Shown: positions 39,204-49,460 of the stretch, one piece after another | Layout of the letters: each line of letters begins with the position of its first letter | Numbering within the stretch: the stretch's first letter is position 1 | Assembly: GCF_001591585.1 (NCBI RefSeq) | Contig: NZ_BCVE01000009.1 | Span: forward strand, 62,001-126,000 | Source of the DNA: Niallia circulans NBRC 13626 | Lineage (GTDB): Bacteria > Bacillota > Bacilli > Bacillales > Cytobacillaceae | Length of the DNA stretch: 64,000 bases | Reading direction: 5' to 3' | Notes under the pieces: generated by a model | What the model was told of the DNA's origin: nothing | Seen by the model: the letters and a program-made list of their open reading frames with translations, nothing else | Database searches by the model: none | Position numbers and translations under genes: made by a program

Positions 39204-39395
39204 ATGAAAAACACCTTATATGTAAACTCTATCATCTATTGCTGTTTGTTGACTGTCTTTGCGACGACTCTTTTTTATATACTGACTGGTTTAACCGTTT
39301 TTACTATTGCCTCCTTGATTTCAGGGGTGTTAGTAGCTTTCATTAGTTTATTAGAAGAAGAGGTCATCCATAAGAAAATCCATGACGAACATTGA
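39204..39395 (+). CDS. Small predicted membrane protein
   Basis: 63 residues. Two hydrophobic segments (about 8-30 and 32-51) are followed by an acidic and basic tail (EEEVIHKKIHDEH), so an N-in or N-out two-span membrane protein is predicted. AGAAGG lies seven bases before the ATG, and two hairpins with T-runs follow the stop. I do not recognise the family. It is read in the opposite direction to its neighbours and could still be spurious. Confidence 0.5.
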   Translation: MKNTLYVNSIIYCCLLTVFATTLFYILTGLTVFTIASLISGVLVAFISLLEEEVIHKKIHDEH

Positions 39396-39439
39396 GTCTA
39401 TTAAAAAAAATAAATTAGTCTTTTATGTATAAAAAAAGA

Positions 39440-39484
39440 AAAAGGGGACCACAATGATACTACAAAGTGTAATTCCCCCTTTTG
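39440..39484 (-). terminator. Hairpin downstream of the tcy operon
   Basis: AAAAGGGGA pairs with TCCCCCTTTT with a small mismatch. On the minus strand TTTTTCTTTTTTTAT follows. Confidence 0.6.
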
Positions 39485-39487
39485 TTT

Positions 39488-39545
39488 AGAGCTGTTTCAG
39501 ATTAATTCTCGCTTTTGAGAAATTCCTGACCAGCTCTTTTTTTAT
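39488..39545 (+). terminator. Terminator after the small membrane ORF
   Basis: AGAGCT (39488-39493) with AGCTCT (39532-39537), reinforced by TTCAG/CTGA and AATTCTC/GAGAAATT inside, then TTTTTTTATT. Confidence 0.65.
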
Positions 39546-40276
39546 TGAATTAATTGAAGAAATTGCCGTGTTCTTGCTTCTTTAGGGTCAGAGAAGATTT
39601 CATGCGGGCTGCCTTTCTCTACAATATAGCCACCATCCATGAAAATTACTTCGTCCGCAACTTCTTTCGCAAATTTCATTTCATGGGTAACAATAATCAT
39701 CGTCATGCCTTCATTCGCAAGTTGCTTTATTACTTTTAAAACTTCTCCAACAAGCTCTGGATCCAACGCAGATGTTGGTTCATCGAATAACATTACTTCT
39801 GGTTCCATCGCAAGTGCTCTGGCAATGCCGACTCGCTGCTGCTGCCCACCTGACAGTTGGAATGGGTAAAAATCGATTTTATCACCCAGTCCTACTTTAT
39901 TTAGTAAATCAGCCGCTTTCATGCTTGCCTTTTCTTTTGATTGCTTTTTCACCGTGATGGGACCTTCCATCACATTCTCAATGGCAGTTTTATGGGGAAA
40001 AAGATTATAGCTTTGAAAAACCATTCCTGTTAATTTTCGAAAATCTGTTATAGCCTTTTTCGTTACTTTCGTCGAGAAATCCAATTGCTTATTCTCTATT
40101 GTAATATGACCACTAGTTGGTATTTCTAATATGTTTAAACATCGAAGCATCGTCGTTTTTCCTGATCCAGAAGGACCAATAACAACAATGACTTTCCCTT
40201 TGTCCACTTCTAAATTTATGTCCTTTAATACTTGTAAATCGCCAAAATGCTTAGACAACCCTTTAATTGAAATCAT
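39542..40276 (-). CDS. tcyC: Cystine-type amino acid ABC transporter ATPase
   Basis: 244 residues. Polar amino acid importer ATPase with Walker [12 protein letters not shown], signature [15 protein letters not shown] and Walker [14 protein letters not shown], all intact. Assigned as TcyC because the binding protein at the head of the operon resembles TcyA. It is the last of three genes. Confidence 0.88.
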   Translation of the reverse strand: MISIKGLSKHFGDLQVLKDINLEVDKGKVIVVIGPSGSGKTTMLRCLNILEIPTSGHITIENKQLDFSTKVTKKAITDFRKLTGMVFQSYNLFPHKTAIENVMEGPITVKKQSKEKASMKAADLLNKVGLGDKIDFYPFQLSGGQQQRVGIARALAMEPEVMLFDEPTSALDPELVGEVLKVIKQLANEGMTMIIVTHEMKFAKEVADEVIFMDGGYIVEKGSPHEIFSDPKEARTRQFLQLIQ

Positions 40277-40333
40277 GATGTTCGCTCCTTCCTCTATCGA
40301 TTATTTTAGTCTTCCTGCCTAATAGAAGCTTTT

Positions 40334-41035
40334 TTATTTACTTAAGTGACGGCCGAATCGATTTTCCAGTCCTTGCTGGATAATAGAAAGAGGGAAACAA
40401 ATAAGCCAATACAATAGGGCTACCTCTGAATATAGCAATAAGAACTCATAATTCGTACTTGCGATTTCCTGTGCCTTTCGAAACATTTCTGTTACTAGAA
40501 TTAAGGCTGCTAGAGACGAATCTTTAATTAAACTGATAAATGTATTAGACAATGGCGGAATCGAAACACGTGCAGCCTGTGGCAAAATAATTCTTTTTAA
40601 ATTTTGAACATAGCTCATCCCAATGGAATAGCCAGCTTCCCATTGACCATTAGGAATACTTAAAATGGATCCTCTGACTATTTCCGATCCATACGCTCCA
40701 ACACTTAATGAAAAACCTATAATAGCTGCTATAAAAGGTTCGAGCGTAATACCAACATTGGGTAACCCGTAAAAAATAATAAAAAGCTGTACGAGTAATG
40801 GTGTTCCGCGAATGATGGAAACATAGATTCCAGCAATCGCCCGAAAAATTTTTATACTGGATAATCTAGCTAAAGCGGTTAATACAGCTAAAATTATCCC
40901 AATAATAAAGGATATAATGGATAGTGGTATCGTATATAAAATAGCCCCCTTCACCAAAGGAAGAAGGGAACTAACTGCTATATCATAATATCGTTGGAAT
41001 GCTTCTGCGTCAGTAAAAATGCTATTTAAGTACAT
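40334..41035 (-). CDS. tcyB: Cystine-type ABC transporter permease
   Basis: 233 residues from the ATG at 41035, overlapping the tcyA stop by 14 bp. About five membrane segments with the HisM-type EAA loop ([21 protein letters not shown]). [21 protein letters not shown] is typical of polar amino acid permeases. An upstream open frame to 41083 lies inside tcyA and is not needed. Confidence 0.9.
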   Translation of the reverse strand: MYLNSIFTDAEAFQRYYDIAVSSLLPLVKGAILYTIPLSIISFIIGIILAVLTALARLSSIKIFRAIAGIYVSIIRGTPLLVQLFIIFYGLPNVGITLEPFIAAIIGFSLSVGAYGSEIVRGSILSIPNGQWEAGYSIGMSYVQNLKRIILPQAARVSIPPLSNTFISLIKDSSLAALILVTEMFRKAQEIASTNYEFLLLYSEVALLYWLICFPLSIIQQGLENRFGRHLSK

Positions 41036-41843
41036 CTTCTCCGAACCATTTCTCTGATATTGATTTATACGTACCATCATCAATCATTTCTTTAAGTGCT
41101 TTATTTACCGCTTTAACTAATGTATCATTTCCTTGTCTAAACATTAAACCACTATGCGCTACATCATCAGCAGTATCGACAATTTTAACTTTTACATCTG
41201 GCTTTTGCTTTTTAAAATCTAAGAAAGATAATTTATCATTAACGGTAACATCTACTCGTTTTGCGTTAAGAAGTTCAATCGCTTGATTAAATCCATCCAC
41301 TCCAACTAGCTCTGCACCATTCGTTTTGGCAATTTCCGCATAATTACTTGTTAATGATTGTGCTGACTTTAATCCTTTCATATCTTTAAAACTTTTCACA
41401 TCTGAATCTTCTCTCGTGATAAGAACAGCAGCAGAAGAAATGTAAGGATCAGAAAATGCATACTTCGCTTTTCTTTCATCATTAATCCCTACTTGGTTTG
41501 CAATCATATCAAAGCGCTTTGCATCAAGGCCTGCAAACATGGCATCCCATTGTGTTTCCTTAAATTCTGCTTTCACTCCTAAACGTTTTGCCACTTCTTG
41601 TGCAATTTCCACATCAAATCCAGTTAGCTTCCCAGAATTATCATGAAAAGTAAAGGGAGGGTATGTACCTTCCGTACCAACTATTAATGTGCCCTTATCT
41701 TTAATTTGTGCCAATAAATCTGCGTTGCTATCAGCTTTTTTATCTGCAGAATCTTTTGATCCCTTATCTGAATTGCTGCCACAAGCAGCTAACACAATGG
41801 TAATACTTACCAACAAACTTAATAATATACTAAATTTTCTCAT
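41022..41843 (-). CDS. tcyA: Cystine-binding lipoprotein
   Basis: 273 residues from the ATG at 41843, which has GGAGGAATA directly upstream. The lipobox VLAACGSN anchors the protein outside the membrane. The family-3 solute-binding domain reads [34 protein letters not shown] and [13 protein letters not shown], close to B. subtilis TcyA, a cystine receptor. Promoter not identified; no S-box precedes it. Confidence 0.88.
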   Translation of the reverse strand: MRKFSILLSLLVSITIVLAACGSNSDKGSKDSADKKADSNADLLAQIKDKGTLIVGTEGTYPPFTFHDNSGKLTGFDVEIAQEVAKRLGVKAEFKETQWDAMFAGLDAKRFDMIANQVGINDERKAKYAFSDPYISSAAVLITREDSDVKSFKDMKGLKSAQSLTSNYAEIAKTNGAELVGVDGFNQAIELLNAKRVDVTVNDKLSFLDFKKQKPDVKVKIVDTADDVAHSGLMFRQGNDTLVKAVNKALKEMIDDGTYKSISEKWFGEDVLK

Positions 41844-41989
41844 ATTATTCCTCCTTATTCCGATAAGACTTATCAGCAATAGCTATCATAGTATAGGGGA
41901 TTACCATTTGTCAAAGCATTGATTTCTCCTTTTTATTTTCACCAAAAGTTCTGACATTAACCATGTGAAATATATCCATTTGATACAAA

Positions 41990-42021
41990 AAAAAAGCGAC
42001 CTTTTAAACGGTCACTTTTTT
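41990..42021 (-). terminator. Terminator of the papain-like gene
   Basis: AAAAAAGCGACC pairs with GGTCACTTTTTT with one mismatch; T-run on the minus strand. Confidence 0.75.
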
Positions 42022-42048
42022 CCAATTATATAAAAATAAATAAATGCA

Positions 42049-42594
42049 TTAGGCTGCCGGCTTTCTGAAAACAAGTGAGTATAGATGTAATTTCCCTTCA
42101 TAGACTTTTTGCATTTTATATTCATCTAATAAATCATAGGGGGTCATTAAACATGGGGGCTTATTAAAAAATAGGACACCACTGTCATGCAAAATCGATG
42201 CAACAAATTGCGAACAAAAATAAGCATTTTTACGATTATATGGGATTTTTAGTAAAATAAATAAAAGCCCAAGTAAATTGTAGCGATAATTTCTTTGTTC
42301 TTTTTCCATCTGCTCAATTTTTTTCTTCATGTTTTCATATTGTGTTTGCGTAACAGAAATGGAATAAATAATACACCTACTGTTTCGAAAAAAACTATGC
42401 TGGACATTTTCCTTCACAAATCCACCGATAAATGGATTGCTTGGCTTTCTTCTTCCAAAACTATAAACTTCATTTAATTGCGGATCAAAAGAAATAGATG
42501 CATGATTATGGGGCTTTCTTGTAAAAAATTTAATACAACGTGTAAATAAAGTGCCTGTATCCGTTAAAATAATATATACCTTTCTTTCAGTCAC
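42049..42594 (-). CDS. Permuted NlpC/P60 papain-fold-like protein
   Basis: 181 residues from a GTG at 42594, preceded by AAGGAGG; an upstream in-frame ATG at 42615 overlaps that site. Its probable catalytic His is in PHNHASISFD and the Cys in YFCSQFVASIL, the circularly permuted order seen in YiiX/YaeF-type papain-like proteins. No signal peptide, so cytoplasmic. Possible lipid or amide hydrolase/transferase; the substrate is unknown. It has its own terminator and is probably monocistronic. Confidence 0.65.
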   Translation of the reverse strand: MTERKVYIILTDTGTLFTRCIKFFTRKPHNHASISFDPQLNEVYSFGRRKPSNPFIGGFVKENVQHSFFRNSRCIIYSISVTQTQYENMKKKIEQMEKEQRNYRYNLLGLLFILLKIPYNRKNAYFCSQFVASILHDSGVLFFNKPPCLMTPYDLLDEYKMQKVYEGKLHLYSLVFRKPAA

Positions 42595-42788
42595 ACAAAC
42601 ACCCCTCCTTCGCATTAATATTTACTTATCGAAAAAGCTGTTAATCCTGGCTTCTTTTGTAAACACCTTCGAATAAAAGTTATAATCTTTACTACTCCTC
42701 TTTGTTATCATATAGAGTTTAACCCCGGCTGGAAACAAACTCTTGTATTATTTTTATCTACGTCTTTAGACTTAAAAAAGTTACATAA

Positions 42789-42839
42789 AAAGCATACTTA
42801 CTTAGAAATATAATAATTCTCTATAAGTAAGTATGCTTT
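42789..42839 (-). terminator. Terminator of the sugar kinase gene
   Basis: AAAGCATACTTACTTA (42789-42804) pairs perfectly over 16 bp with 42824-42839; TTTTTATG follows on the minus strand. Confidence 0.85.
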
Positions 42840-42904
42840 ATTTAAAAAATCATGCTTTTTTTCCAGTTTTCAAATTCAACGCAATATCTATGCAATCCTA
42901 TCTC

Positions 42905-43870
42905 CTATACTTCGTTTTCACAGAGCAATGGTGATTCAGCTCTTCCCATAATCATTTGATAATCTGGAAGAATCGGCAAGGAACCAGCCTTTGTAGCTAC
43001 TATTGCCCCCAACCGATTAGCTTGATCCATATAAGACTCCATCTCTTTTTTGCAAGCTGGAAATCCCTTTTTATAAATACATGCAAGAATCGTTGCCATA
43101 AACGCATCGCCTGAACCATTCGTATCTATTGCCTTTACCACCTTTCCAGCCATTTGGACTTTTTCTTCGTATAATAGTCCAATTGCCCCCTTTTCGCCCA
43201 AAGTAATTAGCTTGAGAGGTATTTGGAACTTCTCCAAATTTGCTAAGCCCTTCTCTACCGATTGAACCTCTAATAGAAAGAGAAGTTCTTCTTTTGACAT
43301 TTTTAGAATATCTACAAAAGACAAAAATTCCATCATCACTTGTCTACATTCCTCTTCATTTTTCCATCTTTTAATCCGAATATTTGCATCAAAAGCAATG
43401 AATAAGCCTTTTTCCTTTGCGATTTCAATCGCCTTCTTTGTCGCTGCTCTTGCACTTGGATGAAAGAGTGTCCCAGAACCAAAATAAAAGATCGATTTAT
43501 TTTCAAAAGATGATTCCTTAAGATCTGATTCTAATACAATTTCATTTGGCGTTTCATTTTCATATTTATGAAAATATCTTTCTCCAGATGCATCTAAATG
43601 GACATATACTTTCGATATTTTCTTGGTTGGTGTACGAACGCTGTCTTCAAGATTTATTTTTTCTTTTAACATTTCCTTTTCGACAAATTGGCTATCTTCT
43701 CCGCTTCCTAGTTTTGTAAGATAAAAACTAGGAATAGTAAATCTACTGATATGTACAGCAACGTTCACAGAAGCTCCCCCTAAACTTCTTTCAAAACAAT
43801 TATTATCACTCGATCGTGAAACATAATCGATAAACGCATCGCCAAGAGACAGGATTCCTTTTCGTTCCAT
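42905..43870 (-). CDS. PfkB-family carbohydrate kinase
   Basis: 321 residues with a ribokinase fold. GGASVNVAVHISRF near residue 30 is the substrate-side motif, and DTNGSGDAFMATIL near 250 holds the catalytic aspartate. A fructokinase-like activity is likely, but the sugar cannot be fixed from sequence. It stands alone with no transporter or regulator beside it. Confidence 0.85.
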   Translation of the reverse strand: MERKGILSLGDAFIDYVSRSSDNNCFERSLGGASVNVAVHISRFTIPSFYLTKLGSGEDSQFVEKEMLKEKINLEDSVRTPTKKISKVYVHLDASGERYFHKYENETPNEIVLESDLKESSFENKSIFYFGSGTLFHPSARAATKKAIEIAKEKGLFIAFDANIRIKRWKNEEECRQVMMEFLSFVDILKMSKEELLFLLEVQSVEKGLANLEKFQIPLKLITLGEKGAIGLLYEEKVQMAGKVVKAIDTNGSGDAFMATILACIYKKGFPACKKEMESYMDQANRLGAIVATKAGSLPILPDYQMIMGRAESPLLCENEV

Positions 43871-44136
43871 TTCGTGATTCTTCCTCTCTATCTTTTTCTA
43901 TCTTTCTAGTATATCTTCTTTTATTCCTTTCGCTAATATTAATTAGTGAAACTTCTGTATTTCTTTCTGCGTTATACTTTATGTGTTTTTATATCGAAAA
44001 ATGGAATAGGAAACCAAGTCTAATTTAATATTCAATATAGCATTCAGCTTTTGCTAAATTTTTGATATGATAGATAGGCGTATGCTTTCGAGTAAGAATA
44101 TAATTTTGAAATGAATGGATAAATAGGAGTGAAAAA

Positions 44137-44976
44137 ATGTTGGATAAGTTATGGGATTTGATAGTGGCCTTTATTTTGGGCATAGTAGAAGGTTTGACGG
44201 AATTTGCACCTGTATCATCAACTGGACATATGATACTAGTCGATGATTTATGGTTAAAGTCAGGGGAGATTTTTTCACCTGAAGTAGCTAATACCTTTAA
44301 AGTTGTTATTCAATTAGGGTCGATTTTGGCAGTAGTAATTATCTTTAAAGATCGTTTCTTAAATATTCTTGGTTTGAAAAAAACAATTAATGGTGAAAAA
44401 GTAGTCGGACATAAATTAAGCTTAGTACAAGTTCTTATTGGGTTAATTCCAGCTGGTGTTTTAGGACTTCTTTTTGATGATTACATAGATGAACATCTAT
44501 TTAATTTTGAAACAGTTGCATATGCTTTAATTGTGGGTGCAGTCCTAATGATTATCGCAGACTTTACGCAAAAGAAGAAGAAACCAACCACAACTTCTTT
44601 GGATCAAATTACAAATAAGCAAGCATTTTTCATTGGTTTATTTCAATGTATCGCCCTATGGCCAGGCTTTTCAAGATCTGGATCAACGATATCTGGCGGT
44701 GTACTTATGGGGCTAAGCCACCGGGTAGCAGCTGACTTTACCTTTATCATGGCAGTACCAATTATGGCTGGTGCAAGCTTTATCTCTTTACTAAATAATT
44801 GGGAATACATTACATCTGCTGCTCTCCCATTCTTTATCGTTGGATTTATCAGTGCATTTATTTTCGCATTAATTTCTATACGCTTCTTTTTAAAGCTAAT
44901 CGATCGAATTAAATTAACACCATTTGCGATCTATCGTATTGTGCTTGCTATCATTATCATTGTTGTGTTTATTTAA
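44137..44976 (+). CDS. uppP: Undecaprenyl-diphosphatase UppP (BacA family)
   Basis: 279 residues, about eight membrane segments. It recycles undecaprenyl pyrophosphate for cell wall synthesis and confers bacitracin tolerance when overproduced. The two active-site motifs are EGLTEFAPVSSTGH and FSRSGSTISGGVLMG. TAGGAGTG lies before the ATG. It is convergent with the AI-2E family gene, the same pair as yubB/yubA in B. subtilis. Confidence 0.95.
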   Translation: MLDKLWDLIVAFILGIVEGLTEFAPVSSTGHMILVDDLWLKSGEIFSPEVANTFKVVIQLGSILAVVIIFKDRFLNILGLKKTINGEKVVGHKLSLVQVLIGLIPAGVLGLLFDDYIDEHLFNFETVAYALIVGAVLMIIADFTQKKKKPTTTSLDQITNKQAFFIGLFQCIALWPGFSRSGSTISGGVLMGLSHRVAADFTFIMAVPIMAGASFISLLNNWEYITSAALPFFIVGFISAFIFALISIRFFLKLIDRIKLTPFAIYRIVLAIIIIVVFI

Positions 44977-44983
44977 TAATATT

Positions 44984-45027
44984 TATAAAGAAAAAGTCAT
45001 CTCCCCGGAGATGACTTTTTCTTTATA
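44984..45027. terminator. Bidirectional terminator between uppP and the AI-2E family gene
   Basis: A perfect 21-bp stem: 44984-45004 pairs with 45007-45027, read as AAAGAAAAAGTCATCTCC and its complement. A/T runs lie on both sides of the stem base. Confidence 0.95.
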
Positions 45028-45032
45028 CCCAC

Positions 45033-46061
45033 CTATTTTTCTTTTATGGATTCTTTTCGTTGTTTTTCACTCTTCACTTCTAATATATCTAACAAGAATA
45101 TAAAAATCGGAATACCTACAATTAATCCCCATACTCCAAAGAAGTGTTCGGAAAATATTAAAACAATGAATGTGAAAAAAACTGGTAAATCGGTCTTAGA
45201 AGACATTAGTTTAGGATTTAATATATATGCTTCAAGCGCATGAATTACAACAATTAAGATAACAATTGAAATGACATGTGTTATTCCTCCGACCGTATAA
45301 CCGATAATACATAATGGAATAAAGGAAATAATAACCCCGGCAACTGGTATTAAACCCAGTAAGAAAATCATAATACCTAATCCAAATAATTGAGGAAAGC
45401 CTAAGAAATACAAGGAAGTTGTCGTTAACACACAATTAATAATGGCAATAATAAATTGTGCTTCTATTACTTTTCCAAAGGTTGCTACAAATTTTTTACA
45501 GAAATATTTACATTCAAAGTAAATTGGTGCTATTTTACTAGTATGAAAACGAGTAGCAAACAACCGTAATCTGTCTTTTTCTAACAAAAAGAATAGGCTT
45601 AATACTATCGCCATAAACACTTGAAGCAGATTTCCCCATATATTTGTAAAATACTTAAATATAAAGGTAAAGCCCTGATGTAAATAGGTCGTTACATTAA
45701 GATTATTTATTGTATTTACTATAAAATTCAAGACTGCATTGTCATGTGGCTGCATATAAAAGTCTGTGATTTGGATAACCAAAATCGAGATTTGCTGGAT
45801 GACAACAGGTAAATAGGTGGAAATCCCATATATGAGCAAAAATAATACAGTAAAATATAGCAAAATAACCGCAATTGATCGTTTTATCGCAAATTTGCTT
45901 GTAAAAAACTGAACAAGTCGATCCATTAGGTAAGAAAATATAAAAGTAAATAAAATGAGATTTATCATACTACGTACAAAATAAAGGCTTAAACCAATTA
46001 AAAACAAAATTAAAAATCTTTTTACTGCTTTTTTTTGAAAAAAATGAAGCAACATCTCCAT
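45033..46061 (-). CDS. AI-2E family membrane transporter, YubA type
   Basis: 342 residues with about eight membrane segments. It belongs to the large AI-2E/PerM family, whose members include AI-2 exporters and Na+/H+ antiporters. GLGIMIFLLGLIPVAGVIIS and the C-terminal segment ALEAYILNPKLM are the conserved regions. The actual substrate is unknown. Convergent with uppP. Confidence 0.88.
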   Translation of the reverse strand: MEMLLHFFQKKAVKRFLILFLIGLSLYFVRSMINLILFTFIFSYLMDRLVQFFTSKFAIKRSIAVILLYFTVLFLLIYGISTYLPVVIQQISILVIQITDFYMQPHDNAVLNFIVNTINNLNVTTYLHQGFTFIFKYFTNIWGNLLQVFMAIVLSLFFLLEKDRLRLFATRFHTSKIAPIYFECKYFCKKFVATFGKVIEAQFIIAIINCVLTTTSLYFLGFPQLFGLGIMIFLLGLIPVAGVIISFIPLCIIGYTVGGITHVISIVILIVVIHALEAYILNPKLMSSKTDLPVFFTFIVLIFSEHFFGVWGLIVGIPIFIFLLDILEVKSEKQRKESIKEK

Positions 46062-46260
46062 GCAAAAGACTCCTGACGATTTAAAATACCTAACTACTAT
46101 AAAATATCTTTTCTTTATCCTTTATTATCAATCCAAAAATGAAAAATAACAAGAAAAAACGTTTTTTTTCACAGATTAATTTCAATTCCATTATCTAGAG
46201 AAAAATTTCATTTAATCCGTTCTCCTTCATCCACTTACAACAAAATCATTGCCTATATGA

Positions 46261-46302
46261 AAAGGAAGGCTTTAAGTGTATATACCCTAAATGCCTTCCT
46301 CT
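46261..46302 (-). terminator. Terminator of the MMPL gene
   Basis: AGGAAGGC pairs with GCCTTCCT around a 22-nt loop, followed by TTTTCAT on the minus strand. Confidence 0.65.
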
Positions 46303-46308
46303 TCCTTA

Positions 46309-49300
46309 TTAATCCTTTATTCGTTTAAATGGCCACCAGTTTGCTTCTCCAAAATTCTTTACTAGAACAGGTATAAGCAATGGCAAAATGATAAATGCAT
46401 ATAGGAATAATCCAACTAATACAATGCTTGCTATCTGTAATAGGGATAACATTCCTGATGGCATCATCGCTGCAAATGTTCCACCTAAGATGATAGCTGC
46501 AGAAATGATGACTGTCCCCATCTTCTTCATCGCTTCTAACATCGCATCTTTTATCGTTAAATTCTTATATTCATTAAATCGATCCATAAGGAAAATACTA
46601 TAATCCACACCTAAAGCTACTAAAATAACAAATCCAAAGAATGGTACTGCCCAACTGATCCCAGAATAGCCCAGCAGATTCACGTAGATTGCCTCATTTA
46701 TTCCAAGCGTTGTATAGAATGTTAAAATTAACGATCCAATAATATAAGCCGGCATAATGATAGACCGGAATAAAAAGATTAAAACAATCGAAATCCCAAT
46801 CATCATCCAAATAACAGTATTTGTATAATCAGCATTGGACATAGTGCGAAGATCTGCATTGGTACTAGTAATCCCGGAAACAGCAATTTCCGCATTTTCA
46901 AGCTTGGTTCCTTTTGTTATTTGATCAACTCTATCTTTTATCTTATCAATTTGATCAATTGCTTCATTTGAATATGGATTGTCTGAGAATACAACGTCAA
47001 ATGTCATGATTTTGCGATTTGGAGATAGGTACGTATCTAATGCCCCTTTAAATTCATCACTCGCTAATACTTCATCTGGAATATAGAAACTGTTTGTTTC
47101 GTTTTTAGATAATCCAGATAAATAATCCTTAGCAGAACCTAAACCTTCAGAAACTTGATCTAATCCTTCAGCACTTTGTGTTAATCCGTCCGTTAATTGG
47201 CCAAGCTGACCACCTATATCACTAAACCCATCTAGTAATTGCTTCTGTCCCTCATTAATACTACTTAATCCATTCGTTAATTTAGGCATATTGTTCACAA
47301 TCTGCCCTTGGCCATCTGCTAATTGGTCTAATCCTTTTTGCTGTTGATCGATACCAGCAATTAATTGCTGCAGTCCAGCCGAAATATTTGCTTGATTTTT
47401 TAATATTTCTGCATAGCCTGCATTCGCTTTACTCATTCCTGTTTGTAATTTAGCTAACCCTGTATTTAATTGATCGATACCAGCATTAATTGCGGGTAAT
47501 TGTTGTTGTGCTCCTAAAAATCCTGCTTTAATTCCTATATATGCTGGGTTATCAGCTAATCCAGCATATGTCCCTTCTAAAGAACCAAACGATTCTTTTG
47601 GTACTTTATTTAGCCCCTGTGCCAATTGCTCTAAACCTGAATTAATTTTTTGATATTCCCCGAGAATAGCAGATAGACCTTTCTCTGCCTCTTTATATCC
47701 AGTTTGTAATTTATTATGCTCATTCAACAGTGCTTCTGCCCCTGTTTTTGCCTGTTGTAATCCTGACTTTATTTGATCAGAACCAGCAGAACCTTGGCGA
47801 ATGCCTTGTTCAATTTTTTCTAAGTTAGACTGAATTTCTCCCAAACCAGATTTCACATCATTTGTTCCTTTAATGAGCCCATTAATCCCATCTGCTGCGT
47901 CATTCAACTGTGGTCCTGATTTTTGCAGTTCATCTCCGGCACTGTGAAGCCCCTCACTTATTTGATCAATTCCTTCTTTTCCTTGGCCCAAACCTTCTTC
48001 TAAGGTTTTCGCTTGATTAGAAATATAAAGATCTTCAATGGAGTCTCCCATTGGTCTCGTTACAGACCGAACTCTATCCACCAAATCTACTTTAGCTAAT
48101 TCATTCGTAATCGTATCTGCTAAAGATAAATACTCTATTGTATCTAATTGGTCATCATTTTTTAAAATTACGGTTGTTGTCATGGACTCGCCTGGTCCAA
48201 AGCTGTCCGCAATTGCATTAAATGCTTTTATCGATGAATAATCATCCCCAATTTCTTCTAAAGAATTAAAAGAAATATCACCATCATAGGTAACAAGGAA
48301 GGGAACACAAATACATGCTACAACCAATAAGGATAGCAGCGGTCTTTTTATAGAGAAATTACCCGCCACTTCCCAAATCTTGCTGTCTCCATGCTCTGCC
48401 GACCCTTTAGATGGCCAGAATAATTTCTTCCCTAATAACAGCATAAAAATTGGTACAACCGTAAATAAGGCGATAAGTAAAATAGCTACCCCCACTGCTA
48501 CGGCAGAAGCAGATTGATAAAGCACAAATTTAGAAAATCCTATCGCAGCAAACCCAATCATTACCGCAATACCGCTAAAAAAGACTGTTCTTCCCGCATT
48601 TTTGTACGTTTCGACTATCGATTCCCAAATACTTTCCCGATGCATCATTTCCTCTTTAAACCTACTTAATAGTAGAATACAATAATCCGTCCCTATTCCA
48701 AAGAGAACAGCAACCAAGAAAATTTGTGTATACGTGGAAAGTGGGAAATTAAATTGATCTACTAGAATAGACACAATAGATTGGGATGCTAAGTATGTAA
48801 GTCCTACTGTAATTAAAGGAATAAATGGCGCAATTACAGATCTAAAAACAATTAACAATACAGCCAGAATGAAGACAACTGTGATTCCTTCTGTCTTCTT
48901 TAATCCCTCTTGAGAACTATTTACCAAATCCTGATCAATCATCCAGTTGCTGGTATAATAGTGATCCACATCATATTTTTCAATTGTTTTATATAATGCG
49001 TCGCTGACCTCTTCCGCTTCTCTATCATTCCAACTAATAGTCAATGATGTGAGGATGGTTTTTCCATCATCTGAAACCAACTGGTCCTTTAATTCCTCCT
49101 TTTCAAACGAGGAAAGTATATCTGTAATTCCTAACTTTTTCTTATTGGCTTCTAATGCATCCACTGCTTTTTTCGCTTCCGCAATATCTTTTTCCGTCAA
49201 CTTCTTATCATTATGAAAGACTAAAGCCACTGTTGACTGTTCCCCTGCATTTTTCTGATTCTGAATTTCATCAAGAATTTTTCCAGCCTCAGAAGAAGAG

Positions 49301-49434
49301 TATTCATCAGGTATAGTAATCTGTCCTTTTTCCTTCACTAAATCTCCCATATTTGGAGCTATTATAAATAAACCGACTATAGCGATAATCCATGCTCCAA
49401 GAATAAACCATTTTCCCTTTAAAATAGCATTCAA
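46309..49434 (-). CDS. Large MMPL/RND-family membrane protein with coiled-coil periplasmic-type loop
   Basis: 1041 residues. Twelve predicted membrane segments: one plus five in the N-half (about 10-350) and one plus five in the C-half (from ~370, then ~880-1030). Between residues ~450 and 790 the second outer loop is an extended, heptad-like Gly/Leu/Gln region (repeated GL..L..G patterns). The family exports lipids, siderophores or drugs. It resembles B. subtilis YdgH, including the MarR gene 26 bp upstream, but the loop is longer. The substrate is unknown. Confidence 0.88.
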   Translation of the reverse strand: MNAILKGKWFILGAWIIAIVGLFIIAPNMGDLVKEKGQITIPDEYSSSEAGKILDEIQNQKNAGEQSTVALVFHNDKKLTEKDIAEAKKAVDALEANKKKLGITDILSSFEKEELKDQLVSDDGKTILTSLTISWNDREAEEVSDALYKTIEKYDVDHYYTSNWMIDQDLVNSSQEGLKKTEGITVVFILAVLLIVFRSVIAPFIPLITVGLTYLASQSIVSILVDQFNFPLSTYTQIFLVAVLFGIGTDYCILLLSRFKEEMMHRESIWESIVETYKNAGRTVFFSGIAVMIGFAAIGFSKFVLYQSASAVAVGVAILLIALFTVVPIFMLLLGKKLFWPSKGSAEHGDSKIWEVAGNFSIKRPLLSLLVVACICVPFLVTYDGDISFNSLEEIGDDYSSIKAFNAIADSFGPGESMTTTVILKNDDQLDTIEYLSLADTITNELAKVDLVDRVRSVTRPMGDSIEDLYISNQAKTLEEGLGQGKEGIDQISEGLHSAGDELQKSGPQLNDAADGINGLIKGTNDVKSGLGEIQSNLEKIEQGIRQGSAGSDQIKSGLQQAKTGAEALLNEHNKLQTGYKEAEKGLSAILGEYQKINSGLEQLAQGLNKVPKESFGSLEGTYAGLADNPAYIGIKAGFLGAQQQLPAINAGIDQLNTGLAKLQTGMSKANAGYAEILKNQANISAGLQQLIAGIDQQQKGLDQLADGQGQIVNNMPKLTNGLSSINEGQKQLLDGFSDIGGQLGQLTDGLTQSAEGLDQVSEGLGSAKDYLSGLSKNETNSFYIPDEVLASDEFKGALDTYLSPNRKIMTFDVVFSDNPYSNEAIDQIDKIKDRVDQITKGTKLENAEIAVSGITSTNADLRTMSNADYTNTVIWMMIGISIVLIFLFRSIIMPAYIIGSLILTFYTTLGINEAIYVNLLGYSGISWAVPFFGFVILVALGVDYSIFLMDRFNEYKNLTIKDAMLEAMKKMGTVIISAAIILGGTFAAMMPSGMLSLLQIASIVLVGLFLYAFIILPLLIPVLVKNFGEANWWPFKRIKD

Positions 49435-49460
49435 CTTTATTCCCCTCCAGCTTCTATTCT

